DNA from: Cryptomeria japonica
Lineage: Eukaryota; Streptophyta; Pinopsida; Cupressales; Cupressaceae
Assembly (NCBI RefSeq): GCF_030272615.1
Contig: NC_081410.1
Location: forward strand, 141,952,849 to 142,016,848
Length of the DNA stretch: 64,000 bases
Direction of reading: 5' to 3'
Part shown: piece by piece, positions 34,762-46,746 of the stretch
Numbering within the stretch: the first letter of the stretch is position 1
Layout: every line of letters begins with the position of its first letter
Translations under genes and position numbers: made by a program
The notes under the pieces: generated by a model
What the model was told of the DNA's origin: nothing
Seen by the model: the letters and a program-made list of their open reading frames with translations, nothing else
The model's database searches: none

Positions 34762-34905
34762 ATTTTCTGTTTTTTCACTGTTTTTGGATTTTCCTGCTTT
34801 TTCACTGTTTTTGAATTTTTTATCTTTTTCACTGTTTTTGGATTTTCTGCTTTTTCACTATTTTTGGATTTTCTATTTTTTTATTGTTTTGGGATTTTTC
34901 CTTTT
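34762..34905 (-). repeat. 27-bp tandem repeats after element B pol
   Basis: Plus-strand units read tttttcactgtttttggattttctgct. The remaining copies lie left of element A at about 24340-24373, so the array was split by A. Confidence 0.8.
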
Positions 34906-36200
34906 TCAGACATAAAACTACTTCAGATCCATGCTATTGATGGGTTCCTCGAGCTGATGCCCATCCTGTGTTGATAGTTGATATGCTGCTGACCCAAATA
35001 CTGTTGTGACCATAAACAGACCTAACCAGTTTGGTTCAAACTTTCCTTTCTTTTCTCAATCTGACTGGTTTTGTGGATTTTCCTTTAGTACTAGTTCCCC
35101 AACTTGAAAGACTCGTGGTTTGACCTTGTGATTATAACTTTGACACATTCTTTGTTGATATACCTTTAAATGATCAAAGGCATTTTGTCTTCGTTCATGG
35201 ATCAATTCTAACTCTTGCAATCTAGATACTCGTTGTTCTTCATCTGGGATAAGACCTTTTAATGATACTCGTAGAGAAGGTATCTCTACTTCTATTGGCA
35301 GTATTGCTTCTAATCCATAAACAAGAGAGAAAGGTGTGGCACCTGTTGGTGTGTGGATACTAGTACGGTAGGCCCATAGAGCAGGGTTCAATTGAATATG
35401 CCAATATCTTCCAGCATCATTCACTGTCTTTTTGAGGATTTTCAAAATAGTTTTGTTTGATGCTTCTGCTTGCCCATTCCCTTGTGGATAGTAGGGTGTG
35501 GAAAATCTGTGTTGGATCTTCAATTTATCACATAGTTCTTGGACATCCTGATTCTTGAACGGTCATCCATTATCAGTGATAATGGTCATGGGTATTCCAT
35601 AGCGACAGATGATGTTGCTCAAGATAAATGCAACAATTTGTTTTCCTATGATATTTGTGAGATGTACTACCTCAATCCATTTTGTGAAATATTCTGTAAC
35701 GACAAGGACGAATTTGTGACCATTAGATGAAGAAGGATTTATCTTTCCTACTAGATCAAGACCCCATTGATAAAAAGGCCAAGATATTTCCAAAGCATGA
35801 AGTTCTTGTGTTGGTGCATGAATTAAATTCCCATAGATCTAACATTGTTTGCATGTTATAGCTATCTGAAAAGAATCTCATTCCATAGTTGGCCAATAAT
35901 AGCCCAAGCGTATGAGTTTTTTTTGAAAGGGTAAGACCACTTGAATGAGTGCCACAAATGCCATTATGTACTTCATGTAAGGGCTTCTTAGATTCTTCTT
36001 GTTCGAGAAATTTTAAAAGAGTACCATCTAGACCTCGTTTAAATAGGGTATTTGCGACAAGAGTAAAATGGGAGGATTGGCGAATAAAGTTTCTCTTCCG
36101 GTTCTTTGATAAATCGGGAGGTAGGGTGTTATCTTTCAGGTATGTGTAAGTTTGTCCATAGCGGGAAGAATCATGCCCAACAAGATGATAGATAGTTTGG
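34906..36200 (-). pseudogene. Element B: integrase
   Basis: Minus-strand order: the zinc-binding domain (EVHNGICGTHSSGLTLSKK, about 35960, then a frameshift), WPFYQWGLDLVGKINP, LVVTEYFTKWIEV, YGIPMTIITDNG (stop at 35563), and STPYYPQGNGQAEASNKTIL with the catalytic Glu region. The C-terminal module follows (VGELVLKENPQNQSD, stop at 35056, then KGKFEPNWLG), and the pol end is near 34910 (EEPINSM). It is complete in domain content but broken by stops and a frameshift. The polyprotein end is followed by the 27-bp repeats. Confidence 0.88.
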
Positions 36201-36259
36201 GAATCAGGACAATTATGAGCATGGTAAAACAACTCTTCCACCAAGAATTCATAACGCTC

Positions 36260-36690
36260 TTGATTTTCCTGTGTCCAAAGTAGAGAAGCAAGTGTTGCCA
36301 TGGCATCTGCTGCTTTGTTGTCATTCCTTGGAATTTTCTCAAAATTTATTTCGACAAAATACTTCTTGAAATCATCTACCATCTTTTTGTAAGGCATTAA
36401 TTTGTCATCCTTTTTTTGGTAATCATCATTAATTTGATTGATGACGAGCTGAGAGTCTACAAAGACTTGGAGTTGTGTAATGTTCCATTCTATAGTCATT
36501 TTGATACCTGTAACCAAAGCTTCATATTCTGCTGTATTGTTGGTGCATGAGAAGCTTAATTGTATGCTTTTAGAATTGTATGACCTTGTGGTGTGATGAA
36601 TAGAATACCTGCTCCTGATCCATGCTGTGTATATGAACCATCAAAGTATAATTGCCATGTTTTTGTGGTGACCATTAGGATATCAACATC
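36260..36690 (-). pseudogene. Element B: additional (archaeal-type) RNase H
   Basis: TWQLYFDGSYTQHGSGAGIL (near 36650) is followed by FITPQGH, a frameshift around 36540, then VTGIKMTIEWNITQLQVF, VDSQLVINQINDDYQ and NDNKAADAMATLASLL (near 36300). These are the D, D and D blocks of the additional RNase H that marks the Tat lineage. It lies between the normal RNase H and integrase, the standard Tat order, unlike in element I. Confidence 0.85.
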
Positions 36691-38200
36691 AAGAAACTCA
36701 ATGTGTAAAGGATGATCATCTTGAAGTGATGCCTCGGCTAGCTGGTTTGCAATGACTTGTCCCTTGATATATTTTCTATCTACATACTCAATATCAAACT
36801 CACTCAGGATCATGATCCATTTTGCTAATCATCCTGTTAATGTTGCCTTGCTGAGCAAATACTTCAAAGGATCGATTTTAGCTATCAATTTGATGGAGTG
36901 AGATAATAGATAGTGTCTTAATTTTTGAGAAGCAAAAACTACCGCCAAGCATGTTTTTTCTATTGGGGAATAGTTGAGCTCGTATCCCACTAGTGTTCTA
37001 CTGGTGTAGTAGATGGCTTGTTCTTTTTCTTCATTATCCTATTGTGCAAGCAACACTCCTAATGATACTTCAGTGGTCGAAACATCGAGTAATAACGACT
37101 TTCCTAGAATTGGTGACATTAGGACGGGTGGTTGCATGAGATATGCCTTGATCTTGTTGAATGCGTCCTCACATTGATGGTCCCACTTGAAATGAACATT
37201 CTTATGCAATAGATGAGTAAATGGTTGACATTTATTTGCTAGTTAAGCAAAAAATCTTCTGATTGATTGGAGTCTTCCTTGGAGTGATCTGAGTTGACAT
37301 ATATTCTTGGGAGATGCCATTTCCATGATTGCTTTTACCTTAGCCGGATCTACTTTGATGCCTCTAGTTGAAACAATGTATCCCAATAGCTTTCCTAAAG
37401 TGACACCAAAGGCACATTTCTTAATATTTAGCCGTAGCTTGTACTGTTCTAACCAGTCAAAGATCTTTTCCAGTATCTCTATATGTTCTTCTTTGTTGTA
37501 TGATTTGCCCAAGATGACATCCACATAGTCTTCCATGATTGTATGCATCATGTCATGGAATATCATTGTCATAGCTCTCTGATATGTGGCACCTGCGTTC
37601 TGTAGTCCAAAAGGCACGACATTCCAACAAAAAGTACCCAACGAACATGTGAAAGTTGTCTTTTCTTGATCTTCAGGTGCTATTTTAATCTAATTGTATA
37701 TAGAGAAACCATCCATTAGAGAAAACATGGAGTGTCCAGTCATTAAATCTACAATAATGTCAATGTTAGGCAAAGGAAAGTCATCCTTTGGACATGCATT
37801 ATTAATATCTCCGAAGTCTGTGCATACTTTGATACTTTTGTCTGGTTTTGAAATAGGAATGATGTTTGATGCCCATTGAGGATATGCTACAGGTCTGATG
37901 AATCCTACATCCAGTAATTTCTTTAGTTATGCTTTGACCAAGAGAGCGATATGTGGATGCATCTTCCTTAATTTTTGTTTGTCTAGTTTAGCTCCTGGAC
38001 TGACATTTAAGTGGCACATAATAAGCTCTGGATCCAATCCTGGCATGTCTGCATATGACCAGGCAAAATTGATTTGCCATTGTTTGAAGAATTTCATATA
38101 TTGTTGCATTTCTTCTTTTGACAGAGAAGTTGTTGGATGTAGGATCTTTGGTTGTTTTGTTGTCCCAATGTTAATTGTCTCTATTGGTTCGATCAAGATT
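36690..38200 (-). pseudogene. Element B: reverse transcriptase and RNase H
   Basis: The connector (QWQINFAWSYADMPGLD, 38090), KLRKMHPHIALLVKA (stop at 37927), the DFRDIN-type region (about 37800), SLMDGFSIYN, GTFCWNVVPFGLQNAGATYQ, DYVDVIL (near 37520) and GYIVSTRGIKVDPAK are visible. The catalytic YxDD box reads Y-V-D-V, one A-to-T change from Asp, so RT is dead even apart from the stops. The RNase H region (37200-36750) includes ILSEFDIEYVDRKYIKGQV at its end and is broken in several frames. Confidence 0.88.
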
Positions 38201-38275
38201 GATGACCTTTCTTGATAGTACTCAGGTAAAGTGTCAAATCTCCCATCTTTCGGTGCCTCAAGGAGGTTTTCACTG

Positions 38276-38983
38276 TTAGATGTGTCCTTTCTTTTTTACT
38301 CTTTCTTGATCGAATGTTGCCAAGAAATGGTTTTCAACATTATACCTGATATTGTTTTCTATATTTTCTTTTTTGCGACTGGGAGATTTGGCACCCACTT
38401 GACTAGAAGATGCGTTGCTGAAATTCCTGGTGAAAGTTGTTGTGGGTTCGATTGCATTAATATATATAGATATGGCATGGTCATTCAGAAAGGTATCAAT
38501 GGCATTATGTCCTTCATTTTCCCAATCAATGAGTTCAGGGTGGAGTAGAGGTAAGGGGTCCTCTAGTTGAGATGTTTCGAGGGTATCAAGGGTCATGATA
38601 GACATATCAAAGTTTTTGATATGTATATCAATGTCTAGAATGGTACCCTCATCGGAATGACCTCACACAAAGAGTTCCTGATCATCCTTGATTAAGTCCA
38701 AGTCAACCGAATGTGATTCTAATTCAAGTGGGCTAGTTCCTAACGTTTTCCCTGCATATGTGTGAACTACATTGACTCGTACATCTTCTTCAAAGCAATT
38801 TTCTTTAGTTGATTCTTTAGAATCATAGAAATCCCATTCCCATTCATCAGAATCTATCTCACTTGCGGCTTGCAATCTACAAATTTGTCCATATAGCTTT
38901 TGATGTGTTTCTTCTATTTTTCTTGCTATATCTTTTCTTCTTTTATATTCAACTTCTTCTGGACTGAGATTGAGTTCTGTCAA
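38276..38983 (-). pseudogene. Element B: linker between G-patch and RT
   Basis: Acidic, low-homology polyprotein linker in the same frame as protease. It includes DSDEWEWDFYDSKES, VVHTYAGKTLGTSPLELESH (shared with A), a stop at 38663, then TLETSQLEDPLPLLHPELID and KSPSRKKENIENNIR (shared with A). It ends in a stop at 38276. I recognise no enzymatic motif. Conservation between A and B shows that it is part of the polyprotein rather than random sequence. Confidence 0.65.
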
Positions 38984-38986
38984 CTT

Positions 38987-39640
38987 TTATATCAGCTCTC
39001 CTTGACTTGTATTAGCTACTTTCTTGTTTTGATTAAGAGTTAATGCTGCTTGGGAGGTATCATTGGTTTGTTTCTCTTGTTGATTAGGAGATTGATTCTT
39101 TTTCCATTTCATGTTTTTTTGTGCTTGTTGCTTTGTAGATGCTTCTTCCCTTTCAATTGCAAGTTGTTCTTGTATGTTTTCATATTCGTGTTTTTGTTTG
39201 TTAGACGATGTGTCTTCTGGTAAAGTAACTTGTCCATACCCTAAGCCTACTTTGTCTATAGCTTGTTGAGTATGAGGTTGGATAGGTTTTGAGATACCTT
39301 CTTTTCTTTTTCCTATAGGATCTATTCCAATGTATCCCATTTTTTGAAGAATGTTAAATCCCTTTTCATACTTTCCAGTGGGTATTCTAACATTGTTGAT
39401 CTTTTTTTGGACTTCTTCATCTTTGTATAGCCATTGTAGCATATCTTTGTCTTCTGTTTCCTCTGATAAGGTTCCAACACTAACAAATGCTCCATCAAAT
39501 ATTGGAAGATGTTTCACAATTGGTTTTTGTTTAGAGTTTAATGGTTTTCCATAGGATTTAGGAGAAAGTGGTAATTGGGATAATGAATATTCTCCATTCT
39601 CTCGATCTCTTAGTTGCATTTGTTTTTCCATACTTGACAA
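38987..39640 (-). pseudogene. Element B: G-patch-containing polyprotein segment
   Basis: Residues in the middle of this 217-codon frame read KGFNILQKMGYIGIDPIGKR and KEGISKPIQP with GLGY following, a recognisable G-patch (glycine-rich nucleic-acid-binding module). G-patches downstream of protease are known from betaretroviruses and some plant Ty3 elements; the role is probably in reverse transcription or RNA binding. The segment is in the same frame as protease and ends in a Gln/Lys-rich tail. Element A has lost exactly this module. Confidence 0.7.
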
Positions 39641-39778
39641 AATTGAGGCAAATGATTTTTCTTTAGTTTGTGTGTTTGAAGATGATGCCTCCCCGTTATG
39701 AGGAACAATGACTTCTTGAGCTGGTTTGAGATTACTACAATACTAAAATGGATTTGAATCTGTTGAGATTGAGATTTC

Positions 39779-40354
39779 CTACCCATTGTAGGGAAACTTT
39801 AGGCACTGATGATATGTGGATGGAACAACTTGTATGTCATGTATCCAAGGTCTTCCCAAGAGTATGTTGTATGATAATTCCAAGTCTAGAACTTGGAATG
39901 TTGTGTCTTTTTGCAAAGGTCCCACTCTGATGGGTAATATCACAATTCCTTTAGAGGAACATTCTTCTTCATCATATGCTTTGATGGTGATCTTTTTCCA
40001 AGGATCCACTGCATCTTCTGAATAACCTAGAGCACAGACAAGACTCAATGGGCAAATATTTAAGCCAACTCCACCATCTATTAGGACATGTTTAACGTGT
40101 GTCTTGTGAATGAGGACTTCAATATGCAAGGGAGTGTTATGGGGATGTTGCAAGGATATGTCGTCTTCTTTGGTAAATGATAAGCAGTGAGGGGTTGTGA
40201 GGTGTCCCTCCATGGTTTGGAATTGATCTATATCAAGATCTTTGGATACTATTGTATCGATTAATACTCTTTCTAGAATTTCTTTGTGTGCAGGTGAAAG
40301 CTTTAAAAGTTCTAAGATGGATATTTGTGCAGGTGTTTTTTGTAAATGATCCAC
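39779..40354 (-). pseudogene. Element B: aspartic protease
   Basis: HIEVLIHKTHVKHVLIDGGV (near 40085) holds the catalytic D-G-G form. LNICPLSLVCALGYSED, YDEEECSSKGIVILPI and LSYNILLGRPWIHDIQ (near 39850) follow. The 191-codon frame is open and in phase with the second half of gag and with the G-patch segment. It is the closest relative of the protease in element A. A stop at 39779 terminates it. Confidence 0.85.
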
Positions 40355-40363
40355 TAGATTGTA

Positions 40364-42234
40364 TTATTTGGTAGTGGATGACATGTTAGTTGTAGGACCT
40401 GGAAAAACCACTTTGGCTTTGTTTCGTGTGATAACATGAGCAGGTTCTTGATGTTGTTTTTCTTTAACCACAATCACATTTACCACATTGTCATATGCAT
40501 GAGCATAGTTTACCTTTTCTTTACCTTTACCATTATGCCCTGTTGATGATTCACCCCTCTCATAGTTAGGAAGTAGATTTTTAAAAGTTGTGTGAGATTC
40601 GTTTGTTGTATGTCTATCCATAGTTATTACTCCATTATCAATCAAATCTTGGATGACATGTTTTAATCGTTGACAAGCATCTGTTTGGTGTCCTTTGTTT
40701 CGATGGAAATCACAATAATGGTTGTCATTCCACCAAGCAGGTTTTACCTTAGGTTCAAAGTTTCTTTCTTCTGGTAAAGTAATCAATTTGTTTGTGAGAA
40801 ACATTTTTAATGCGAATCCAAGGGGTTCACAAATGTTTGTAAATTGCCATTGAAAGAAATTTTTGATAGTTGTTTTTTGGTGATTGTTGTTTTGCTGAGT
40901 CATTGTTGAGTGATTGGATAAATTAAAAACCGGTTGTTTTGGTTTCACATTGTTGTTATCCACTATCCCATTGTTGACGACATTATGATTTCTATTCCAA
41001 AACTTTGGCTTATCATTGTTGTTGTTGTTAGTGTTGTTAGGAGGGTGAACTCCTTCTTTGTATATTTTCAACTCACCCTTCTTTATCATGGCTTCCTCCA
41101 TTCTGATTCCATTATCAATCATCTTTCCAAAACTTTGATGTCCTTGCATTTTTAGATGATAACTCATTTGATCATTTAGGTTGTCGATGAATATGTCCAT
41201 TTTTTCATACTCTAGCATTGTAAGAGGATATCGTGAAGCTAACCATCTCCATCTTTGTAAAATGTCATGAAAGGTTCTCCACTCTTTTGTTTGGCATTAC
41301 ATAGGTCTAGCATTGTTACTTCATGTTGTATGTTGTAAGAGTATTGTGAAAAAAACTTATCCACCAATTTTGAGAATGATCTGATTCCAGATGGAAGTTT
41401 GGAGAACCATTCCATAGCTAGTCCAGTTAAGCTTTTTGGAAATAATCTCATCAAGTAGGTATCCTGATGTGCAAACTCCATACTCATCATGCAAAATTCT
41501 CATATATGATCTTGGGGGTCAATGCTTCCACCATATTTTTTGTATCTAGGAGTTTCAAAACCTATAGGAAATGGTATCATGTTTAGATTTCTGTCGAATG
41601 GATAAGGACAAATTTCTTGAAGTGAGTATCTTCTAACATTTCCTCTCTGCATATCTTGAATTTGTGTTTGCAGTGTTTGTATTTGTTGTGTGAGAGTTGC
41701 GATAGGATTATCAACATGATTTGTTCTTGTATAACCATTATTTTGCATTCTAGGAGGATCTTGATCTCTTCTTGTATCATCTCTACCCTTTCTTGTATCC
41801 TCATTGGATTGAATGTGGTTAAGAATTTCTTCGTCATCCCTTTTGGGAATGTAAGTTTCCTCATTGGTTCTGGTGTTACTAGGAATTGACGTGTCATTGA
41901 GTTTGAGACCAAAAATATCCTCGTATTGTTCATTATTAAGGGGGGAGTCACTTCTCTTTTGTGTCAATTTGTTCACATCAAAATCTTGGGGGATTGTAGC
42001 ACTAGATTTGGCTAACATTAGGAAATATTTTTCTTTTCCTCCCTCCAATATTTTTTGCATAAATTTATCGAATTGAGGATCTTTTTTGATGTCTTTGACA
42101 TGTTGTTTTGTTATTTCCTCTTCAACTTGTATTTCATCTTCGTGTTCCATGTTTCTATAATCTTCAATTATTTTAAACGTTTCTATTTTTGTTTCTGTAA
42201 TCTTTTGTCTTTGAGCCCTGGTAAGAACAGGCAT
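40364..42234 (-). pseudogene. Element B: gag
   Basis: It begins MPVLTRAQRQKITETKIETF (42234), a typical plant Ty3 gag start. A coiled-coil-like TLTQQIQTLQTQIQDMQRGN follows (near 41680). A stop at 41500 precedes the capsid (retrotrans_gag) block AHQDTYLMRLFPKSLTGLAM with WFSKLPSGIRSF (41460-41380). A frameshift near 41240 leads to LEYEKMDIFIDNLNDQM, an Asn-rich stretch (about 41040-40960) and a zinc-finger-like YCDFHRNKGHQTDACQRLK motif (near 40700). HVITRNKAKVV closes gag before protease. Length and order fit a Tat gag of about 620 residues. Confidence 0.88.
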
Positions 42235-42239
42235 ACACG

Positions 42240-44902
42240 TGTTTTGAATGTTTTGCGAGATTTAAATCTTGAGTAATGTGTCGCAATAAATGATCTTTTC
42301 AAGTATTTGTTTGTTGCCAAGTTTTTTGATATTAGTTTTGAAGTGCACATTTTGTGATTTTTGATATGACCAAGTTCAATAAGAACAATATATCCTATGA
42401 TAAAGAACGAGGTTATTATGATCAAGCGTTGTAGTTTTGTTTATTAAAGGATGATAGATCTTAATGAGAAACTATGTTTGAACGATCAGTTTATCAAAGA
42501 AAATGTGATGTTGCACTTTAAGGTGTTAGATCTTTAAAATTGTTTGAGGTGAATACTTGAGAACCTTTAGCGTGTCTAGCTCTTGAATCTATTTTGACAA
42601 AAGATGACCCAGTCTCTATGTTTGACTGTTTGAGAAATGGGTTGTTTTTGTTTTCTGATTTTGATGTAGTTTACCAGAAACGCTGAAAAAATGACCAGGA
42701 ACTCTACTATACTGACCAGAAACACTGACAAACTTATCAGAAACATTGCTATACTGACCAAAAATGCTGACAAACAGACCATAAATGCTGAGAAACATAC
42801 CAGAAATGTTGAGAAATAGACCAGAAACACTATTTTGCAATGCAGTGACTCTAAAGTTTAAAATAATGATGTGTAGACTTAGAACATTAAGTGTTTGAAC
42901 TTATGAGATTGCAATTTTGACCCAACTTTGTGATTTTTAGACTCAGAGAACTGATATTTAGACCTAACAAGTACCAACTAGAAGATCTAATTCTGCAACA
43001 TGAGAAATTTGACATTCAACTCAAAAGAGTTGTTGATTAGACCAAGGGAGCTGACCTTTAGACTAAGAGAGCTCCTGTTTAGACTAAGAACATTGTTGTT
43101 TAGACTAGGAACTCTACTGTTTAGACCAAGAAATATACTGTTTAGACCAGGAACTCTACTGTGCTCAACCTTGGAGAGTTAATGTTGAAATATGAGAAAG
43201 TTAACATTTATACCAAGAGAGTTGACGTTTGGACTGGAAATGTGTCTGTTTGGACCGTACGTGCAACTGTTTGGACTGACAGAGCTAATGTTTGGACCAA
43301 AAGAGCTAATATTTGGACTATATATGCGATTGTTTGGACCATAGGTGCAACTGTTTGGACCAACAGAGCTACTATTTGGATTGTGAATGTCAACGTTTAG
43401 ACTGTGAATGCGACTGTTTGGACCGAAAGAGCTAATCTGTTGTGAAACTTGTGAATTTGACAAGTTGAAGTTTGAGTTTTAAATGTTTGTTGTATTTCAA
43501 TGGATGAGATCTTTACTTGACTTATAAACATAGAAATCAGATTGTATTTTTGTCCCAAAGGACGCATAAAGTGTATGTTCAAGAAGCTTTAAAGAAAGCC
43601 CAAGTTTTCACGGGTTTTGAACAATTAAAAAGACATCAATCAATCTATCCTAAGGAGATTGGCTTCATTATTAGTTCTTAGCCCACAACTTGGTACCCTG
43701 TCATCTCACACAACCTTGTCACCCCCTAAAGGGCACCCATTTTTTTGCCTTTGCGAGAGCTAGTGGAGTCCCATTATGAGCCTAGCAATAAGGTCTCAAA
43801 AGGGGAGTTTACACATACGCTCAAGAGGGACATATGGTGAGTATCTTAAGAATTTAGTAATGTTAAGAGGTAAACAAGGTAGCTTCTCATTTTAATTGGA
43901 ACTTGTAAGGGATCCATTCAGCGTGTCGGGGTATACACATAATTAAGAGGTCTCCTAGTCTTGAAAACCAAGATATGATATACCCAAAGGTGCAGAGGAG
44001 AGTTATTCCCGAGCACTTTCGTTGACTTGATTTTCATCAAATCACATTTATTTTATAGTGGGTTGGAGTACTTGGTGTTAGCCGTTCCCACTTGGGTTGT
44101 TCCCCTCTCACCGACCTTAATGGATTTGGACTTATAGGCTCCTCGGGAGGGCAGGCCCGCTAAAGATATGCACTATTGAAAGCAAAAGATGAGTCTGGCT
44201 TTTTGATCACCTAAGAAAGGTGAGAGCATACTCGCCTATCATCAAAACACATAAGACATGTTTGTTTATTTCCATTGTAATTAGTCTATGTGCCTAATTT
44301 AACAAAAATAAGTGCAAAATCTCGCAGCTGCAAACAAAGTTAGTAGTTTATATTGCATTCTTTGACAGTGAAATAGTTTATGACTCTGTTCTTTCACAGC
44401 GAAATAAGTACCTACAAAACCAATAATCTGCAAATTAGGTTCGGGAAAATGACAGTCCAGAAGCAGAAATAAGGAATGCAACATACAATATTTGCAAAAT
44501 CAATTAAAAAAACTAAAAACCCCATCAAATTGACCAAAAATTCCATCATATATGCCAAGAACGCTGCTAAATGGACCCAAAACACTACTTTGCACATCCG
44601 AAACACGGTTCTGCACACCAAAAATGTTGTTCTGCACACCAAAAACACTATCAAACAGACTGAAAATGCTGACAAATGTGCCAAAAATGCCAAAGTACAG
44701 ACTTAAAGTGCTAAAGTACAGAAAAATATGAAAAGAGAGTTGAGAAGTCTCCCATAAATGCCATTTTAGGTGCCGAAACTCTACAATAGAGACCAAGAAT
44801 GCAATTTGGGAGCCCAAGAGAGCTAATCTGCACTTCGAAAGAGCTAATCAACCTGTCAATGAAATTTCTTGCAAGCAAACTTGTTAAAGCTCAAAGGGGC
44901 TA
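42240..44902 (-). repeat. Element B leader with 21-bp periodic repeats
   Basis: Mirror image of the leader of A. Tandem 21-base blocks lie at about 42660-42840, 43010-43160, 43205-43440 and 44480-44710, with plus-strand units such as gtttggaccnnnagngctaat and accagaaacactgacaaactt. The conserved non-repeat module at 43650-44280 includes ctctcaccgacc and cctcgggaggg. No gene is called; in-frame seven-residue repeats are by-products of the period. Confidence 0.8.
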
Positions 44903-44921
44903 GGCCCCAGGGTGGGCACCA
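44903..44921 (-). other. Element B primer-binding site
   Basis: The minus strand reads TGGTGCCCACCCTGGGGCC, five bases inside the 5' LTR. It differs from the A site at three positions. Confidence 0.85.
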
Positions 44922-44926
44922 ATTAA

Positions 44927-45965
44927 TGTGATGATAAAGATGTGGTAAATAAAAAGGCATACACATATAATGAGACAATAAAACATAAATGAAAAGCTTA
45001 ATTGAAAACTAGATTAAAAATGCAAACCATAAGTCTTCCTTTAAATGTTCCATTTTCCTCTATTTTGGAGGACCTTGAAGGTGTTGGATTGATTGGCTCT
45101 CAGTGGAGCAATGACCTCCAAAGTGGCAACTCAAGAGTTGAGTAGCTACTTGATCATAATTGATTATGCAAATGATATAAAATGCAATGATATGATTAAT
45201 CCAAAATACTAATTACTAGATGATTGAAATGAAAATGCCTATAGTAATGATGCTAAAGTTATGAATGCAAGGGATCCTTATTTCTCCAAAATGAAGGATA
45301 TTTATAGGAATTCCAAGGCCAAAGCTGAGGTGGTAGGAATCAATGATCCAGATCTGATCTGAAGATATCAAGGGCCAAGATTGAGGAATTTGGAGAAGAG
45401 GTTGGAGGAAGGGACACTTGTCATCTCTGTGGTGACAAGTGTCAAGGAGCCTTGCTCATGAGAGGGCAAGTGTCCAAGGGTGGAGACATGTGGCAAAAGT
45501 GCTCCGTGTCTCAAGGGGAGAATATCCACACCATAGGAGGTTAGGATAAGGAGATTAGGATGTGCAAGATAGGATAGGGTTAGTTAAACCCAGGATTAGG
45601 TGGAATGGGTTAGGTCAGGGAATGGTTAGGTTAGGTGGTTAAACGTTAGGAGGCATGTGCTCATTTGAATTTAGAAATTAAAATAATTGGAAAATGATAA
45701 TTAATCTCAACAAACTTGAGTTTGTTAATCTTAATTAGGGATTAGAAGAATTGATTTATATGGGGGAACATTAATTAATTTAAAATTAATTAATCAAATG
45801 GGGATATGAAATGAACTATATAAATAAATCATGTAGATTTATTTACTATTAGATGAATAGAGAAATTAATTAAATTGCTTGTGAATTCAATTAATTGAGA
45901 AGGGGAATTAATCAAATAACTTCGTATTTAATTAACTACCTTTAGACCATTTTTAGGTGTATACA
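44927..45965 (-). repeat. Element B 5' LTR
   Basis: 1,039 bases. The plus strand starts TGTGATGATAAAG and ends GTGTATACA, followed by TSD ATATG. TATA box on the minus strand at about 45296-45309. Confidence 0.93.
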
Positions 45966-46746
45966 ATATGTTATGTTGTCATTGATGTCAATTATTTGGT
46001 AACATGATATTGTTGATATTGTCATGTAACCGATAGGAAGAGCTTTGTGAAGGACATTGTAAACTAGTATGTAAGTTTGTGAGTTGAACTGGTAACCGGT
46101 GTAAAAGTTTAAACCCTATCTATGTAATGTAACCGGTAAACCCTACCAGTTGTTTTTGTTAAACCCTAACCGATTAAGGTTATTGGATTGGTTATGTTGG
46201 TTTATGATCTGATGTTGAGCGGTAATGATGGTGACACGTATGGTCATTGTATGAAGAAAAGTTCATAATGTTTTGGTGTGTTTGATTGTCTAGGGAATGA
46301 CCAAAGTGTATTGCATCTAATGCAAAGCGCGTGATGAGTTACTGAGCTCGATGAAGCGGTAATGAAGGAGAGGTTGAGGTTTTCTTGATTATTGTGTAGA
46401 GATTGCTATGTAATCCAATGGTCATACTTGAACCGACTTGTTTGTAATCTTGATGAGATAATTAGGTTTTTGTTGTGTTACCAACCTAATTGATTTGTAT
46501 TTAAGTTCGATGAAATTGTTTTGTTCAGAGTTGGCAAGAGTTGGCACAAATCAGTTGAGTGTGTGGTTGCCGAACTGGATAATGAGTCTGCAGTTTGAGT
46601 AAAGGCAGATAGGAGCATGAAATGGATCTAATCAAGCAAGTGTAGTATTATTCAGATAGATCAAGCAAACTCATGTTGTTTTCTAACAATTACAACAGAA
46701 TTGAAATCCCTGAACCGAGTAAGCTCTAACAAGCTTGGTTACTTAT

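Larger units (their letters stand above)
18696..45965 (-). mobile_element. Ty3/gypsy Tat-type element B (minus strand, contains nested A)
   Basis: Full-length insertion of 27,270 bases, of which 10,383 are nested element A plus its target duplication, leaving about 16.9 kb. The LTRs are 18696-19734 (3') and 44927-45965 (5'), each 1,039 bases. The target duplication is ATATG. Order on the minus strand: 5' LTR, PBS, long leader with 21-bp repeats, gag, protease, G-patch, RT, RNase H, additional RNase H, integrase, 27-bp repeats, 3' region with an antisense plant-mobile-domain ORF, PPT, 3' LTR. The additional RNase H after RT/RNase H and the antisense ORF point to the Tat lineage. By-eye LTR divergence is about 4-5%. 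All genes carry stops or frameshifts, so it is inactive. Confidence 0.92.
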
